The notes below the pieces were generated by a model. The model did no database searches, had not been told where the DNA came from, and was given only the letters and a program-made list of their open reading frames with translations. Positions 40,082-49,795 of a DNA stretch of 64,000 nucleotides are shown one piece after another (positions within the stretch are counted from its first letter, which is position 1; the number at the start of each line of letters is the position of its first letter). The stretch covers positions 186,001 to 250,000 of the forward strand of contig NW_017962927.1 of NCBI RefSeq assembly GCF_001661345.1. Direction: 5' to 3'. The DNA is from Ascoidea rubescens DSM 1968 (Eukaryota; Ascomycota; Saccharomycetes; Ascoideales; Ascoideaceae). A program made the position numbers and the translations under genes.

Positions 40082-40544
40082 ATGTCAGGAGTATTGGATC
40101 AGATTCTTTTAGAAGATGTATGCTAAATTTCATTAACATGATTATTATATTATTTTCAACTATTTTTACTTGTTTTCAATTATTTTATTTTCAAATGACA
40201 TTATAAATGCTGACACAAACTAGATTGCACGAAACTGCCCACAAGAATTCTTAGATTATCATAAATGTGTTTCTCAAAACCACAAGAATGGGAATGCAAG
40301 TGCTTGTGTTGAAAACCAGAGAAAGCTAACATACTGCATCAAGAACAATGTTCCGGCGTTTAAGAAAATCCAGGAAAACTGTTTGGGCAGGCTAAAGGAT
40401 TACGAGGGCTGTTTGTTCAAGAGGCAACAGCAGATGAAGGACAACGAGATCAATACCGATAAAAGTCAGAATAAAATCATCACTTGTGTGAACGAGTTGT
40501 CGTCTTTGCGATTATGCTCCAAAAAAGCAGTGGACGAGAAATAG
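40082..40544 (+). CDS. MIX14: Twin CX9C mitochondrial intermembrane-space protein, one intron
   Basis: Mix14 (Mic14, CHCHD5-like) is an intermembrane-space protein imported by the Mia40 disulfide relay. The gene is join(40082..40117, 40224..40544), 118 residues. Exon 1 encodes MSGVLDQILLED; exon 2 continues IARNCPQEFLDYHKCVSQN. The join reproduces the S. cerevisiae pattern (MSDILDEIVIEDVVANCPQEFLQYHKC). Cys pairs: CPQEFLDYHKC (CX9C), CVENQRKLTYC (CX9C), CLGRLKDYEGC (CX9C) and CVNELSSLRLC (CX9C). The donor is GTATGC, slightly off consensus, and the acceptor CTAG. The likely branch is TGCTGAC at about 40208-40214, also off consensus. The 3' half becomes GC-rich. Confidence 0.92.
40118..40223 (+). 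other. MIX14 intron
   Basis: 106-nt intron, phase 0, GTATGC donor and AACTAG acceptor; no TACTAAC-type branch, TGCTGAC being the nearest candidate. Confidence 0.8.
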
Positions 40545-41507
40545 CTGGGTACAATCATGTATATAGCCCTACAATACACTGCTCGGCCTGCTCGGCCTGC
40601 TCTGCTTGCTCTGCTGTGCTGCCGATGCTGTTTGTGACTCAGCTGCCCAGAACCGGACGTGCTTCCGCTACTGCTTCCGCTGCCTCTGCTGTGCACACGT
40701 GACCCGGTTGACACACGTGCGCGGTTCTGTTGCTTCCGCGTGCGGGCTGCCGACAATCCGCGCACGGCGTGCTGCCGGCGCCAGTACTGCGGCGCGCGCT
40801 GTGATTGGGCTGCTCGGGCGTGCTGCTTGGGCTACTCTGGTCCAGCGGGCGCGCGCCGGGGCCCGCGCGTGATTGGCCCGTGGGTGGGATGCGTTGCAGG
40901 GCTGTCTCAGCAGTGTTCCCGCGAAGGACCCACGTTGGGGCCCGCCGGCCGTGGCGACTCGCGCAGCTCTGGCGGGGCCGAGTGAGCTGCAGGATGTGGC
41001 GAGTGAGCAGCGTCTGCAGAAGCATTAAAGCTGATTCACCGACCTGGCTCTCCAACCTCAGCTCTCACCTCAGCTGCTGGAACCATTCGTCTTATAACAA
41101 CAAATAACAACAAATAACAACTGAACCATTTATCTGTCCTATCCAATTGGCTATCTCCATATAAAAACCTGCTTGCTCTTCCTTTCTCGCTGTTTTCTTG
41201 TCGTTTTGTTCTATTTCTGCTTCAATTCTACTAGCTCTATTCTCGCTCTGATATATGATATAATTCTCTCTCAAGGTTGCTTCTTCATCTCTCGAAATTG
41301 TTTTTTTGCTTCTCACTTGGCCTCTTTATTAACCATTCATTATCCCTTCAATTATTTTCTTTCTTTCAATTCCATTCCACCACTCCACCACTCCACCACT
41401 CCAAAATCACAATCAATTAATTACTTAATCACTTAATCACTTAATCACTTATTCACTTATTCACTTAATTATTTATTTAATTGCTTATTTAATTACTTTT
41501 TTTAACC
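40545..41507. promoter_or_regulatory. GC-rich island and TPS2 promoter
   Basis: From 40570 to about 41060 the sequence is strongly GC-rich, with CTGCTCGGC repeats, two CACGTG E-boxes (about 40698 and 40715) and GCGCGCGC words. It then reverts to AT-rich, with CCACTCCA (41377-41402) and AATCACTT/ATTCACTT (41424-41466) tandem repeats in the probable TPS2 leader. Frames on both strands in the island have no family features. Confidence 0.55.
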
Positions 41508-44138
41508 ATGACTGTTAATAAACCTGATGAAGAGGCTTTTGCTTCTCCTTCTCTCAACAGTGACTTCAATTCCTCCACTGCTTCTTTATCAAGTTTATCT
41601 CAATCTCCCAACGACGTCAACCCCAAGTTATCTGGCAGAGTTCTTTTCGCCACAACTATAATCCCCAACCAAATCTACAAAAATACCTCTTCTCAAACAA
41701 AAAACGACTGGACCATAAAACATCTACGTGGAAACTCGGCCCTCTACTCCTCCTTTTACTTCCTAGATCAACAAACTGACTGGCAAACCCACCTAATCGC
41801 TTGGACTGGCGAACTAATTCCTCACGACAAATTTTTTACAACCTCAAACAACTCTAACATCAACAACCCAATCCCCACCAACAGCATTGACGAATCTGAC
41901 CCTTTATATCTCACCGAAGACGAAAAATCGGACATTGAATCTAAAATCAAAATCGCCAACAACACCCAAAACATCCATCCCATCTGGTTGCTAAGAAGAG
42001 ACCAACAAAGATGGAGAAAATACGCTGAAAACGTTCTATGGCCTGCTTTCCACTATATCCAACCAATTCCTTCTGATGGCAAACAAGAAGAAGAATGGTG
42101 GCACGACTACGTCAAATTCAACGAGGCCTACGCTGCTAAAATCATCGCCCTCTACAAACCTGGAGACATCATTTGGATCCACGACTACTACCTCCTCCTC
42201 CTCCCCCAATTGCTTAGAATGAAACTCTCCGACGCCTTCATCGGCCTCTTCATCCACGCTCCTTTCCCTTCAAGTGAGTACTTTAGATGCTTATCAAAGA
42301 GACAAAGCATCCTCGATGGCATGCTAGGCGCAAACAAAATCGGCTTCCAATCCTACTCCTTTGCAAGACACTTTATCTCAAGTTGCACAAGACTCTTAGG
42401 CTGCGAAGCAACCCCAAACTCTGTCAGCGCCTACGGCTCCTACGTCAATGTAGACGCTTTGCCCATTGGTATTGACTCCTTCAAAATCGAAGACAACGCC
42501 TTCAACACTCCAATCATCGACAAAAAAGTTCACGCCATCAGATCCCTCTACGAAAACAAAAAAATCATCATTGGCAGAGATCGCTTGGATACTGTTCGTG
42601 GCGTCATTCAAAAACTACAGGCCTTTGAAATGTTCCTATCAATGTACCCTGAATGGGTTGACAAAGTCGTTCTCATCCAACTATCCTCCCCAGCTTACCT
42701 CCACGAAAATGCTAGCTCCTCTGTTGAAAAGGACGTTCAAGAACTAGTTGCCCACATCAACGGTACCTATGGCTCATTGAACTCAACTCCTGTTCAACAC
42801 TACCAAATGAGAGTCGCCAAAGATGAATACCTAGCCCTCCTAAGAGTTGCTGATCTAGGTCTAATCACCTCCGTTAGAGATGGCATGAACACAACCTCCT
42901 TGGAATTTGTTGTCTGCCAAAAATTCAACAAATCCCCCTTGATTTTATCCGAATTCAGTGGAACTGCAACTGTATTAAGTGATGCTCTCCTAGTCAACCC
43001 CTGGGATTCAGTTGGCGTTGCAAAAATGATCAACGAATGCCTACTAATGCCCGACCAAAAAAAATCTTTAATGCAACAAAAACTATACCACCATGTAACC
43101 ACCAACACAATCCAAAACTGGACCAACAAATTCCTATCCCATCTAATCGACGAACTATCAAAGATTAAAGACCACAACCACTCGACTCCCGCTCTCGATA
43201 GACCCTCACTATATTCCCACTACCAATCATCAAACAAAAGACTATTCCTATTCGACTACGATGGCACTTTGACCCCCATCGTAAAAGAACCCTCGGCCGC
43301 TATTCCCTCCATTCGTCTATTAAACATCTTGAACAAGTTGTCTCAAGATCCTAAAAACCAAATTTGGATCATCTCAGGTAGAGACCAGGAATTCCTCGAA
43401 CAATGGCTTGGAAGCCACAACAAAAAACTAGGTTTATCCGCTGAACATGGCTGCTTTATGAAACTGATCAACTCCGAAAATTGGATCAACCTTGCTGAAA
43501 GCGTTGAAATGAAATGGCAGGAGGACCTTATAGAAATCTTTACCTACTACACCGAAAGAACTCCTGGCTCCTTTATTGAAAGGAAAAAAGTTGCCTTGAC
43601 TTGGCACTACAGAAAATCTGACCCAGAATTTGGCGAATTTCAAAGTAAACAATTAAAACAACACTTGAATGATACAATTGCTCAACAATATGATGTTGAA
43701 GTTATGAGTGGAAAGGCTAATATAGAAGTTAGACCTAAATTTGTCAACAAAGGTGAAATTGTAAGAAGATTAATCACAGAATACAAATCAGATATCCATA
43801 ATGATAATGATAACAACAGCTTTTCTCAAAAGGTTTATCCTGATTTTGTGTTCTGTTTGGGTGATGACAAAACCGATGAAGATATGTTTAAATCGCTTAA
43901 CGATATTGAAAAAGATTGGTTTTCAGATAAATCTGGCACTCACATTAAAAACGAGTTTTCTAATTATGGTTTGTACCCTACAACTGTTGGTCCAGCTTCA
44001 AAGAAAACCATTGCAAAAGCTCATTTAGTTGATCCTAAAGAGGTTTTGGATACTCTTGGTTTGTTAATTGGTGAAGTTTCCATCTTCGAAACACCTGGTA
44101 CTGTCTCACTAGATGATAGAGGCCATTTAAAGAAATAA
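41508..44138 (+). CDS. TPS2: Trehalose-6-phosphate phosphatase
   Basis: Tps2 removes phosphate from trehalose-6-phosphate, the last step of trehalose synthesis, within the cytosolic Tps1/2/3/Tsl1 complex. The 876-residue product has an N-terminal glycosyltransferase-20 domain (about residues 45-545), with WIHDYYLLLLPQLLRMKL, FIHAPFPSSEYFRCL, VRDGMNTTSLEFVVCQ and LSEFSGTATVLSDALLVNPWD. This is followed by a HAD phosphatase domain with catalytic LFLFDYDGTLTPIV (about 578), WIISGRD, GLSAEHGCFMK, GKANIEVRPKFVNKGEI and CLGDDKTDEDMF. Presence of the HAD nucleophile motif DYDGT separates it from Tps1/Tps3. Only one in-frame CTG (43464, residue 653) exists in 877 codons, in a polar loop. No intron. 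Confidence 0.97.
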   Translation: MTVNKPDEEAFASPSLNSDFNSSTASLSSLSQSPNDVNPKLSGRVLFATTIIPNQIYKNTSSQTKNDWTIKHLRGNSALYSSFYFLDQQTDWQTHLIAWTGELIPHDKFFTTSNNSNINNPIPTNSIDESDPLYLTEDEKSDIESKIKIANNTQNIHPIWLLRRDQQRWRKYAENVLWPAFHYIQPIPSDGKQEEEWWHDYVKFNEAYAAKIIALYKPGDIIWIHDYYLLLLPQLLRMKLSDAFIGLFIHAPFPSSEYFRCLSKRQSILDGMLGANKIGFQSYSFARHFISSCTRLLGCEATPNSVSAYGSYVNVDALPIGIDSFKIEDNAFNTPIIDKKVHAIRSLYENKKIIIGRDRLDTVRGVIQKLQAFEMFLSMYPEWVDKVVLIQLSSPAYLHENASSSVEKDVQELVAHINGTYGSLNSTPVQHYQMRVAKDEYLALLRVADLGLITSVRDGMNTTSLEFVVCQKFNKSPLILSEFSGTATVLSDALLVNPWDSVGVAKMINECLLMPDQKKSLMQQKLYHHVTTNTIQNWTNKFLSHLIDELSKIKDHNHSTPALDRPSLYSHYQSSNKRLFLFDYDGTLTPIVKEPSAAIPSIRLLNILNKLSQDPKNQIWIISGRDQEFLEQWLGSHNKKLGLSAEHGCFMKLINSENWINLAESVEMKWQEDLIEIFTYYTERTPGSFIERKKVALTWHYRKSDPEFGEFQSKQLKQHLNDTIAQQYDVEVMSGKANIEVRPKFVNKGEIVRRLITEYKSDIHNDNDNNSFSQKVYPDFVFCLGDDKTDEDMFKSLNDIEKDWFSDKSGTHIKNEFSNYGLYPTTVGPASKKTIAKAHLVDPKEVLDTLGLLIGEVSIFETPGTVSLDDRGHLKK

Positions 44139-44606
44139 TCCCAACTCTACCAATTATAAAACTTAGCGATTTTTTAAAGATGATTTGACATGGACTGCAT
44201 AACAATTGAGACTTTGTTTTATTTTATTTTATTTTAAATTCTTTATTCACTAGACCAATATAAATTTTTTTTTGGGATTATACTTTTAATTCAATTATAC
44301 CTCTTATTGCCCATTATATTTATACACTCACACCCACATTTACAGCTGCAATTACATTTATAGCCTCATTTATAATTATAGTTATATGATATATATTTTA
44401 TACAATTTATGTTCAGCTCGACCATGTTTCTGTACAAAATGGCACTTCTCCATCTCACAATCATCTCATAATCCTCTTATTTGTATCTCGTTATCATGCG
44501 GATTATCAGTATTTAAAGTTCTTCCATTCTTTCTTGGTGAAATCAACCTATATAAAGCTAATTTTCCAGTAAATACACAATTGAATCAGTAATTAATGGA
44601 TGTAAT
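44139..44606. other. Intergenic, INP51-like promoter
   Basis: 468 bp, AT-rich, no gene seen. Confidence 0.6.
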
Positions 44607-47600
44607 ATGGAAGTACACCTAAAGTCATCTCCAAGATCAGTAGCAATATCCTCGAATCAACAGGTGTTGTTAATTAGAGATCCTGTTCCTTCTAACTACT
44701 ATTCATTAGATGAAAATAGCCATCATCATCACTCTCATCACAAATCGAAACCGAACGTAAACTTGAATAGCTCACTGGTCTCGCCCAAATGTTTAGTGGA
44801 ATTCATTGAGTACGAAAAAAAGGACTATGAGGATTATATCAATTTGTCTTCAGCTTACAACCTCAAATGCTATGGAATATTGGGTTTGATCACTATCAAT
44901 AACTTCTCCTTTTTGATAATTATAACTGACTTTTTGGATGCTGGCAGTATCAATCCAAAGGAAAAGTTCTATAAGATATCCCAAGTTGAATTTATCTGTC
45001 TTAATTCTAAACAATTTGATCTGGGTTTTGAAAACCACAATAGGAATGCAATGAACTCTTCTGGGATATCCACTTCTTACTACCCATACACGAATTTTGA
45101 CAACAATAATACTAATAACAATAATGACAGATTGGCTAAAGAACCTTTAAATAGCAACGAAAATAATGATGATGAACTAAAACTTCCCTTTTCAAGTTTA
45201 AAAAAAATGCTATCCAAGGGGTCATTTTACTACTCTAATAATTTTGACATTACAAAGACTTTACAGGCAAGAAGGGATAAAAGTTTAAGCGATACAAATT
45301 TGAATCCCATACAGGATTTTTTGTGGAATAAATATCTAATCAACCAGCTCGTCAATTTTCGGAACAATTTAACTGACCTTCAAAAACAGAAATTTGATAG
45401 CTGCAAGTTTTTGAATTTAATGATCAGAGGCTTTGCTCAGACTTTAAATACCATTGTTAAATTTGACAATTCTTATGTGCCCAAAAATTTCGTCAGTTTG
45501 ATTAAAGGTAATACCTATCAAGACTTTCTTGTTTCTATAATCTCAAAAATCGGATGTAATAAAAAAACTAATATACTAGGACCTTATGGGTTGGATGATG
45601 GAGGAAATATTTCAAACTATATTGAAACCGAATTTATCTTATACAATGAGTTTTTCTCAATAAGTAATATCACTATTAGATCAAATTTGCCCATATTCTA
45701 TGAAATCAGCTCTAATTCATCTATAAAGAAAATCGACATTAATAGATCCTTTGAAGCAAACCAACACTCGTTTGATAATCATATAAAGCAATCTATTAAG
45801 GATTTCAATGAAACCTATGTCATCAACTTGCTATCTTCTTCAACAAAAGTACCATTTTCTCCAGATGATCCTTTTTCTAAACTGGTTTCCAGGAGTAATT
45901 CTGCTTTGGCAACTCTTATTGCCAGTAGAACTAAAAGTAAATCCAATTTAAAGGAAAAGAGAGAGTCCGTCGAAACCGATTTACTAAAACTTTTATTAAA
46001 TCATTTCAACTGCTTTATGAAAAATAATCCCTTGCTTCAGGAAAGCCTAAGCCTTAGCAACATCAATTACAAATTATATCAATTAATTAAAAGTGATAAA
46101 GTCAAGTCAGAAATTCTATTTACGCTTGAAAATCCAATGCTTAATTTTGGTTGTTTTATACTTCCAAATAATGACGAAGTTTTTTCTAAACTTTCCAATT
46201 CTTTTCTTAATATCAACGAATTTAACCGCCAACAGACTGGTGTTTTCCGGCTTATTACATTTCAATCTTTTGAAAAAGTTGACGAGCTTTACAAAATCAT
46301 AATCAAACACTTGATAAGATTGACGCTCAAACTCATATATTGCAGTTCTGTCATGAATTCGAGAGGAAAATCATATTATCAGGATTATTTATCGCAAAAT
46401 AACAATGATCTCTGGAAAAAAATTTTAGTATTACTTCACGAAAATTCTGTCCAATTGCAAAGAATTTTGGATAAATTTAATATTGACTTAAAGTCAATTG
46501 AAAAAACTGCTTCGGCAGATGAAGGTGAAAATAATAAGGAAAGTCTAAAAAACAGCAGAGTTTTCAGTTCTAGTGCTGAGTCTAGAAGCTCTTCATTTTT
46601 AGATTCATCTTCATCTGTGTCATTTTCAAGCAGTAAGATGAATTCCTATGAAACTAGTGATAACAGATCCGATACACAACTGGTTAAAAAAAAACAGAAA
46701 TCAAAATCATTTTTTAGTAATATTTCTGATATCACAGTATCTAGTTCAAAAAAATTGTTTTCCAATTTAACCAACTACAACTATAACAATCTAATCATCA
46801 ATGAGGATAGCGCGATAAGGAGAAAAAATCGATTGATTAACGGGATGCTTGGGAACAACGAGGAATTTCATCAAGGTTTGGAAGATCAAAAAAAAGATGC
46901 TTTGGTTATAAACAAAGTAATATTGTTTGATCCAATATCGGATTATGTGAATAAGGTGCTAATGAAACTAGCCAAAAAGTACTCATACAGAAAAAACATA
47001 ACAATATTTTCAGGAACGTTTAATGTGAATGCAGATATGTATAATGGCAGTTTGTCAACCTGGTTATTCCCCAAAGAAAACCGTGATGAGTTATTGGTTC
47101 AAAAGGAAGAAGACTTAGAAAAGTTGAAGAAATCTCAAGAGAAATTATTATCTCCTCCCCCGGCTTATAAAACCAGTATTAACAACAAAGGCAGCAGTCT
47201 TACTGTGAATTATAGCACTTCTCATATTAACAGGTCAGACTCAAGTTTTCTTTCTAATAATAAATCATTAAAATCGGAACTTGCAAATGAAGAAGATCAG
47301 AAAAACAATATCGAAACGGATGAGGAATACTTACGTTTTCAGTCCACATATATTGATCTTACCGATGCTAAAGATGATGCTGAAAATGATAATAGTAAGG
47401 AGTTTGAGAAGATCACCAGCAGGTCTGGTGAAATTTGTGAATATGATTTATTACCGGATGTGTTTTTAATTGGATTAGAAGAGGTTGTTGAATTGACACC
47501 GGGTCAAATGATCAATATAGATTTTACTAACAAAAAATTTTGGGAAAAGAAAATTGGCAAAGAGTTAAATTCTCAAGTGAAGAAATTACTTAAGATTCAT

Positions 47601-48752
47601 CCACCTCAAGATTCGTCCGTTGATTTTTCCAACTCTTTGCTTGATTTGAAGAAATATGTATTGCTTTGGTCTGGGCAGTTAGGCGGTGTTCTTTTGTTAA
47701 TGTTTGTTAAAAATTATCAAGTAAAGTATATTAAAAATATTGAGAGTAGTATAAAGAAAACAGGAAATTTTGGGTTAGCAAATAAAGGGGGAATCGCATT
47801 AAGTTTTAAATACTCGGATACTAAATTTTGTTTTATAACATCACATTTGGCTGCTGGATTGAATAACACAGAGGAAAGACATAATAACTATAAAGCATTG
47901 GCTAAATCGCTAAAATTTAATGGAAACAAAAGGATTCGGGATCATGATATAATAATTTGGTTGGGTGATTTTAACTACAGAATATTATTATCGAATGATG
48001 AGGTTAGAAATAAAATCAAGAAAAAGGAATTTATGAGTTTATTTGAATATGATCAGTTGAATCAACAAATGATTACCGGGGAAAGTTTTCCATATTTTCA
48101 AGAATTTGAAATCAAATTTCCTCCAACTTATAAATTCAATAAGAATGAATCAACCTATGATCTATCAGAGAAAATGAGAATACCTGCATGGACGGATAGA
48201 ATTTTGAATAGATCATCGAATCGGAATAATTTAAAACAGCTAACATATGGCTGCTCTCAGGATATTAAATTTTCGGATCATAGACCAGTCTATGCTTTAT
48301 TCAAATCCAGAGTTTGCGTGGTAAATGAGGCGATTAAGAATGAGATAACGAGCAAATTATATGAAAGTAGCAAGAACAAGATTGGAGGAGTTAATAATCT
48401 TGTAAATTTGGATTTCAACGAATTGAATAAGAGACTTGATTTAAATATTATTAACAAGAAGAAAATATGGAACAATATTTCAAATCCTGCAAAAACCAAA
48501 GATGATATTATTGTCCATAATGCTGATGATTCACTCATAAACGATTTAGAACCGTCAAATAATTTATCATTGCCTCCTCCAAGTTCAGAAAGTAGAAAAT
48601 GGTGGATAGATGGTGGCCAATTGGTTAAAGTGGATTTGTTTAAGGACAAAAATGTAGATATAAGTAACTTGATAATTAATCCCAAAAGGCCGATTAATCC
48701 ATTTGAGATTAATGAAGAGCTTGATTTTATTCCAGCAAATTCAATAAAATAG
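44607..48752 (+). CDS. INP51: Synaptojanin-type inositol polyphosphate 5-phosphatase (Inp51-like)
   Basis: Inp51 hydrolyses the 5-phosphate of PI(4,5)P2 at the plasma membrane. The 1381-residue product has an N-terminal Sac1-like region (about 60-650) with IRGFAQTLN, but I find no CX5R(T/S) catalytic motif. This agrees with Inp51 and not with Inp52/Inp53. The 5-phosphatase domain (about 800-1230) is complete: FSGTFNVNADM, DVFLIGLEEVVELTPGQMI, SGQLGGVLLLMFVK, GNFGLANKGGIALSF, ITSHLAAGL, WLGDFNYRI, PAWTDRIL and KFSDHRPVYALF. The C-terminus has PPPSSESRKWWIDGG and an NPF motif (INPFEINEE, about residue 1365), as used by Inp51 to bind EH-domain partners Irs4/Tax4. Asn- and Ser-rich inserts enlarge the Sac region. 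Confidence 0.93.
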   Translation: MEVHLKSSPRSVAISSNQQVLLIRDPVPSNYYSLDENSHHHHSHHKSKPNVNLNSSLVSPKCLVEFIEYEKKDYEDYINLSSAYNLKCYGILGLITINNFSFLIIITDFLDAGSINPKEKFYKISQVEFICLNSKQFDLGFENHNRNAMNSSGISTSYYPYTNFDNNNTNNNNDRLAKEPLNSNENNDDELKLPFSSLKKMLSKGSFYYSNNFDITKTLQARRDKSLSDTNLNPIQDFLWNKYLINQLVNFRNNLTDLQKQKFDSCKFLNLMIRGFAQTLNTIVKFDNSYVPKNFVSLIKGNTYQDFLVSIISKIGCNKKTNILGPYGLDDGGNISNYIETEFILYNEFFSISNITIRSNLPIFYEISSNSSIKKIDINRSFEANQHSFDNHIKQSIKDFNETYVINLLSSSTKVPFSPDDPFSKLVSRSNSALATLIASRTKSKSNLKEKRESVETDLLKLLLNHFNCFMKNNPLLQESLSLSNINYKLYQLIKSDKVKSEILFTLENPMLNFGCFILPNNDEVFSKLSNSFLNINEFNRQQTGVFRLITFQSFEKVDELYKIIIKHLIRLTLKLIYCSSVMNSRGKSYYQDYLSQNNNDLWKKILVLLHENSVQLQRILDKFNIDLKSIEKTASADEGENNKESLKNSRVFSSSAESRSSSFLDSSSSVSFSSSKMNSYETSDNRSDTQLVKKKQKSKSFFSNISDITVSSSKKLFSNLTNYNYNNLIINEDSAIRRKNRLINGMLGNNEEFHQGLEDQKKDALVINKVILFDPISDYVNKVLMKLAKKYSYRKNITIFSGTFNVNADMYNGSLSTWLFPKENRDELLVQKEEDLEKLKKSQEKLLSPPPAYKTSINNKGSSLTVNYSTSHINRSDSSFLSNNKSLKSELANEEDQKNNIETDEEYLRFQSTYIDLTDAKDDAENDNSKEFEKITSRSGEICEYDLLPDVFLIGLEEVVELTPGQMINIDFTNKKFWEKKIGKELNSQVKKLLKIHPPQDSSVDFSNSLLDLKKYVLLWSGQLGGVLLLMFVKNYQVKYIKNIESSIKKTGNFGLANKGGIALSFKYSDTKFCFITSHLAAGLNNTEERHNNYKALAKSLKFNGNKRIRDHDIIIWLGDFNYRILLSNDEVRNKIKKKEFMSLFEYDQLNQQMITGESFPYFQEFEIKFPPTYKFNKNESTYDLSEKMRIPAWTDRILNRSSNRNNLKQLTYGCSQDIKFSDHRPVYALFKSRVCVVNEAIKNEITSKLYESSKNKIGGVNNLVNLDFNELNKRLDLNIINKKKIWNNISNPAKTKDDIIVHNADDSLINDLEPSNNLSLPPPSSESRKWWIDGGQLVKVDLFKDKNVDISNLIINPKRPINPFEINEELDFIPANSIK

Positions 48753-48935
48753 AGACTAGATAAATGAACTTATTTCAAATTATTTATATAAAATTACCAA
48801 AATTAATAGTCAATAGAAAATTATATAGTGTATTATGGTATCTGAGATTAAATTTTCAAGAAAAAACTAAAAACTAAAACTAAAATTAAAACTAAAACTA
48901 ATTACCACTTAAGACATTTTATTGATTAGAACTTA

Positions 48936-49349
48936 TTATTTTGAATTACCATCAAGGATATTATTTAAACTTTGGCTGTTATTAGCATTACTGCCGTTGG
49001 TGCTGTTATTGTGAATGGTGGTATTATTGATGTCGCTTTTATTGAGGTTGTTGCTGACATTGTTACTATTCATATTGTTGTTACTGCTAATGTTTTGATT
49101 TGGATTGAGAATCTGTTGTTGCAATGAGCTTGAATAATTCAAGTTTATTTGCTGATCAACCTTCTGATCAAGATTATTCAAGTAGTTTGAATCCAATAAA
49201 TTAACTTCATTTAGTATTGAATCAATCTTGTTGTCCAAATTGTCGAGTAGTTTCTCTAATTTTGCAACGACTGTTTCAGCTTCGTTCATCTGCTTGAATG
49301 TGTCAGCAAATTCACCTGAGGTCGTGGGGTTTGTACCAGGGCCAGGCAT
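48936..49349 (-). CDS. Small coiled-coil protein with Asn-rich tail
   Basis: A 137-residue frame starting MPGPGTNPTTSGEFADTF. Residues 13-65 are a strong heptad helix (FKQMNEAETVVAKLEKLLDNLDNKIDSILNEV), which looks like the small helical subunits found in tethering, kinetochore or BLOC-type complexes, but I cannot name the family. The rest is Asn/Ser-rich. It lies convergent with the INP51-like gene and divergent from WBP1. Confidence 0.6.
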   Translation of the reverse strand: MPGPGTNPTTSGEFADTFKQMNEAETVVAKLEKLLDNLDNKIDSILNEVNLLDSNYLNNLDQKVDQQINLNYSSSLQQQILNPNQNISSNNNMNSNNVSNNLNKSDINNTTIHNNSTNGSNANNSQSLNNILDGNSK

Positions 49350-49795
49350 GTTTGCAAAGAGTTTAGAAAAGAATGGCGTAAAATCAAACAGCAGCTCAAT
49401 TGAGTCTCTCTAGAACGAGAATAGCGGCAACAAACTATGAAGTGTGAATTCAAATACAGAGCAAAGTGATGCTGATAACTCACCTGAAGCTATTTCTTTT
49501 CATTATCTGATGGTTTGCATCCTTAAAGAACCACTGCAAAGGGTGTGTCCGCAACATGTGCGTATATGTACATACCGACATATGCTTACTTACACATAAA
49601 CATGCATGGTACTGACCCCGTTTTCGAGGTTTGTATCGGTGCAAACCCTTTTTCTCCGTTTCTGGGGTCTGCTGCCGTTTTTCAAAGGACAACTGTTTAA
49701 AGAAGCTCAAAAACTTATCCAACGCTGCTTCTCTGCTGTCGATTTTCGGTTGAAGACAAGGAATTGTTGTTTAGGTGTTACAAGAAGAATTGAAG
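49350..49795. promoter_or_regulatory. Divergent promoter: coiled-coil gene / WBP1
   Basis: 446 bp with a GTGCGTATATGTACATACCGAC patch (about 49558-49580) resembling the alternating purine-pyrimidine words seen in other promoters here. Small minus-strand frames in it lack family features. Confidence 0.45.

Noticed and set aside
40606-41107. Several overlapping frames in the island before TPS2
   Set aside because: Same composition effect; four frames are open at once, none with family features.
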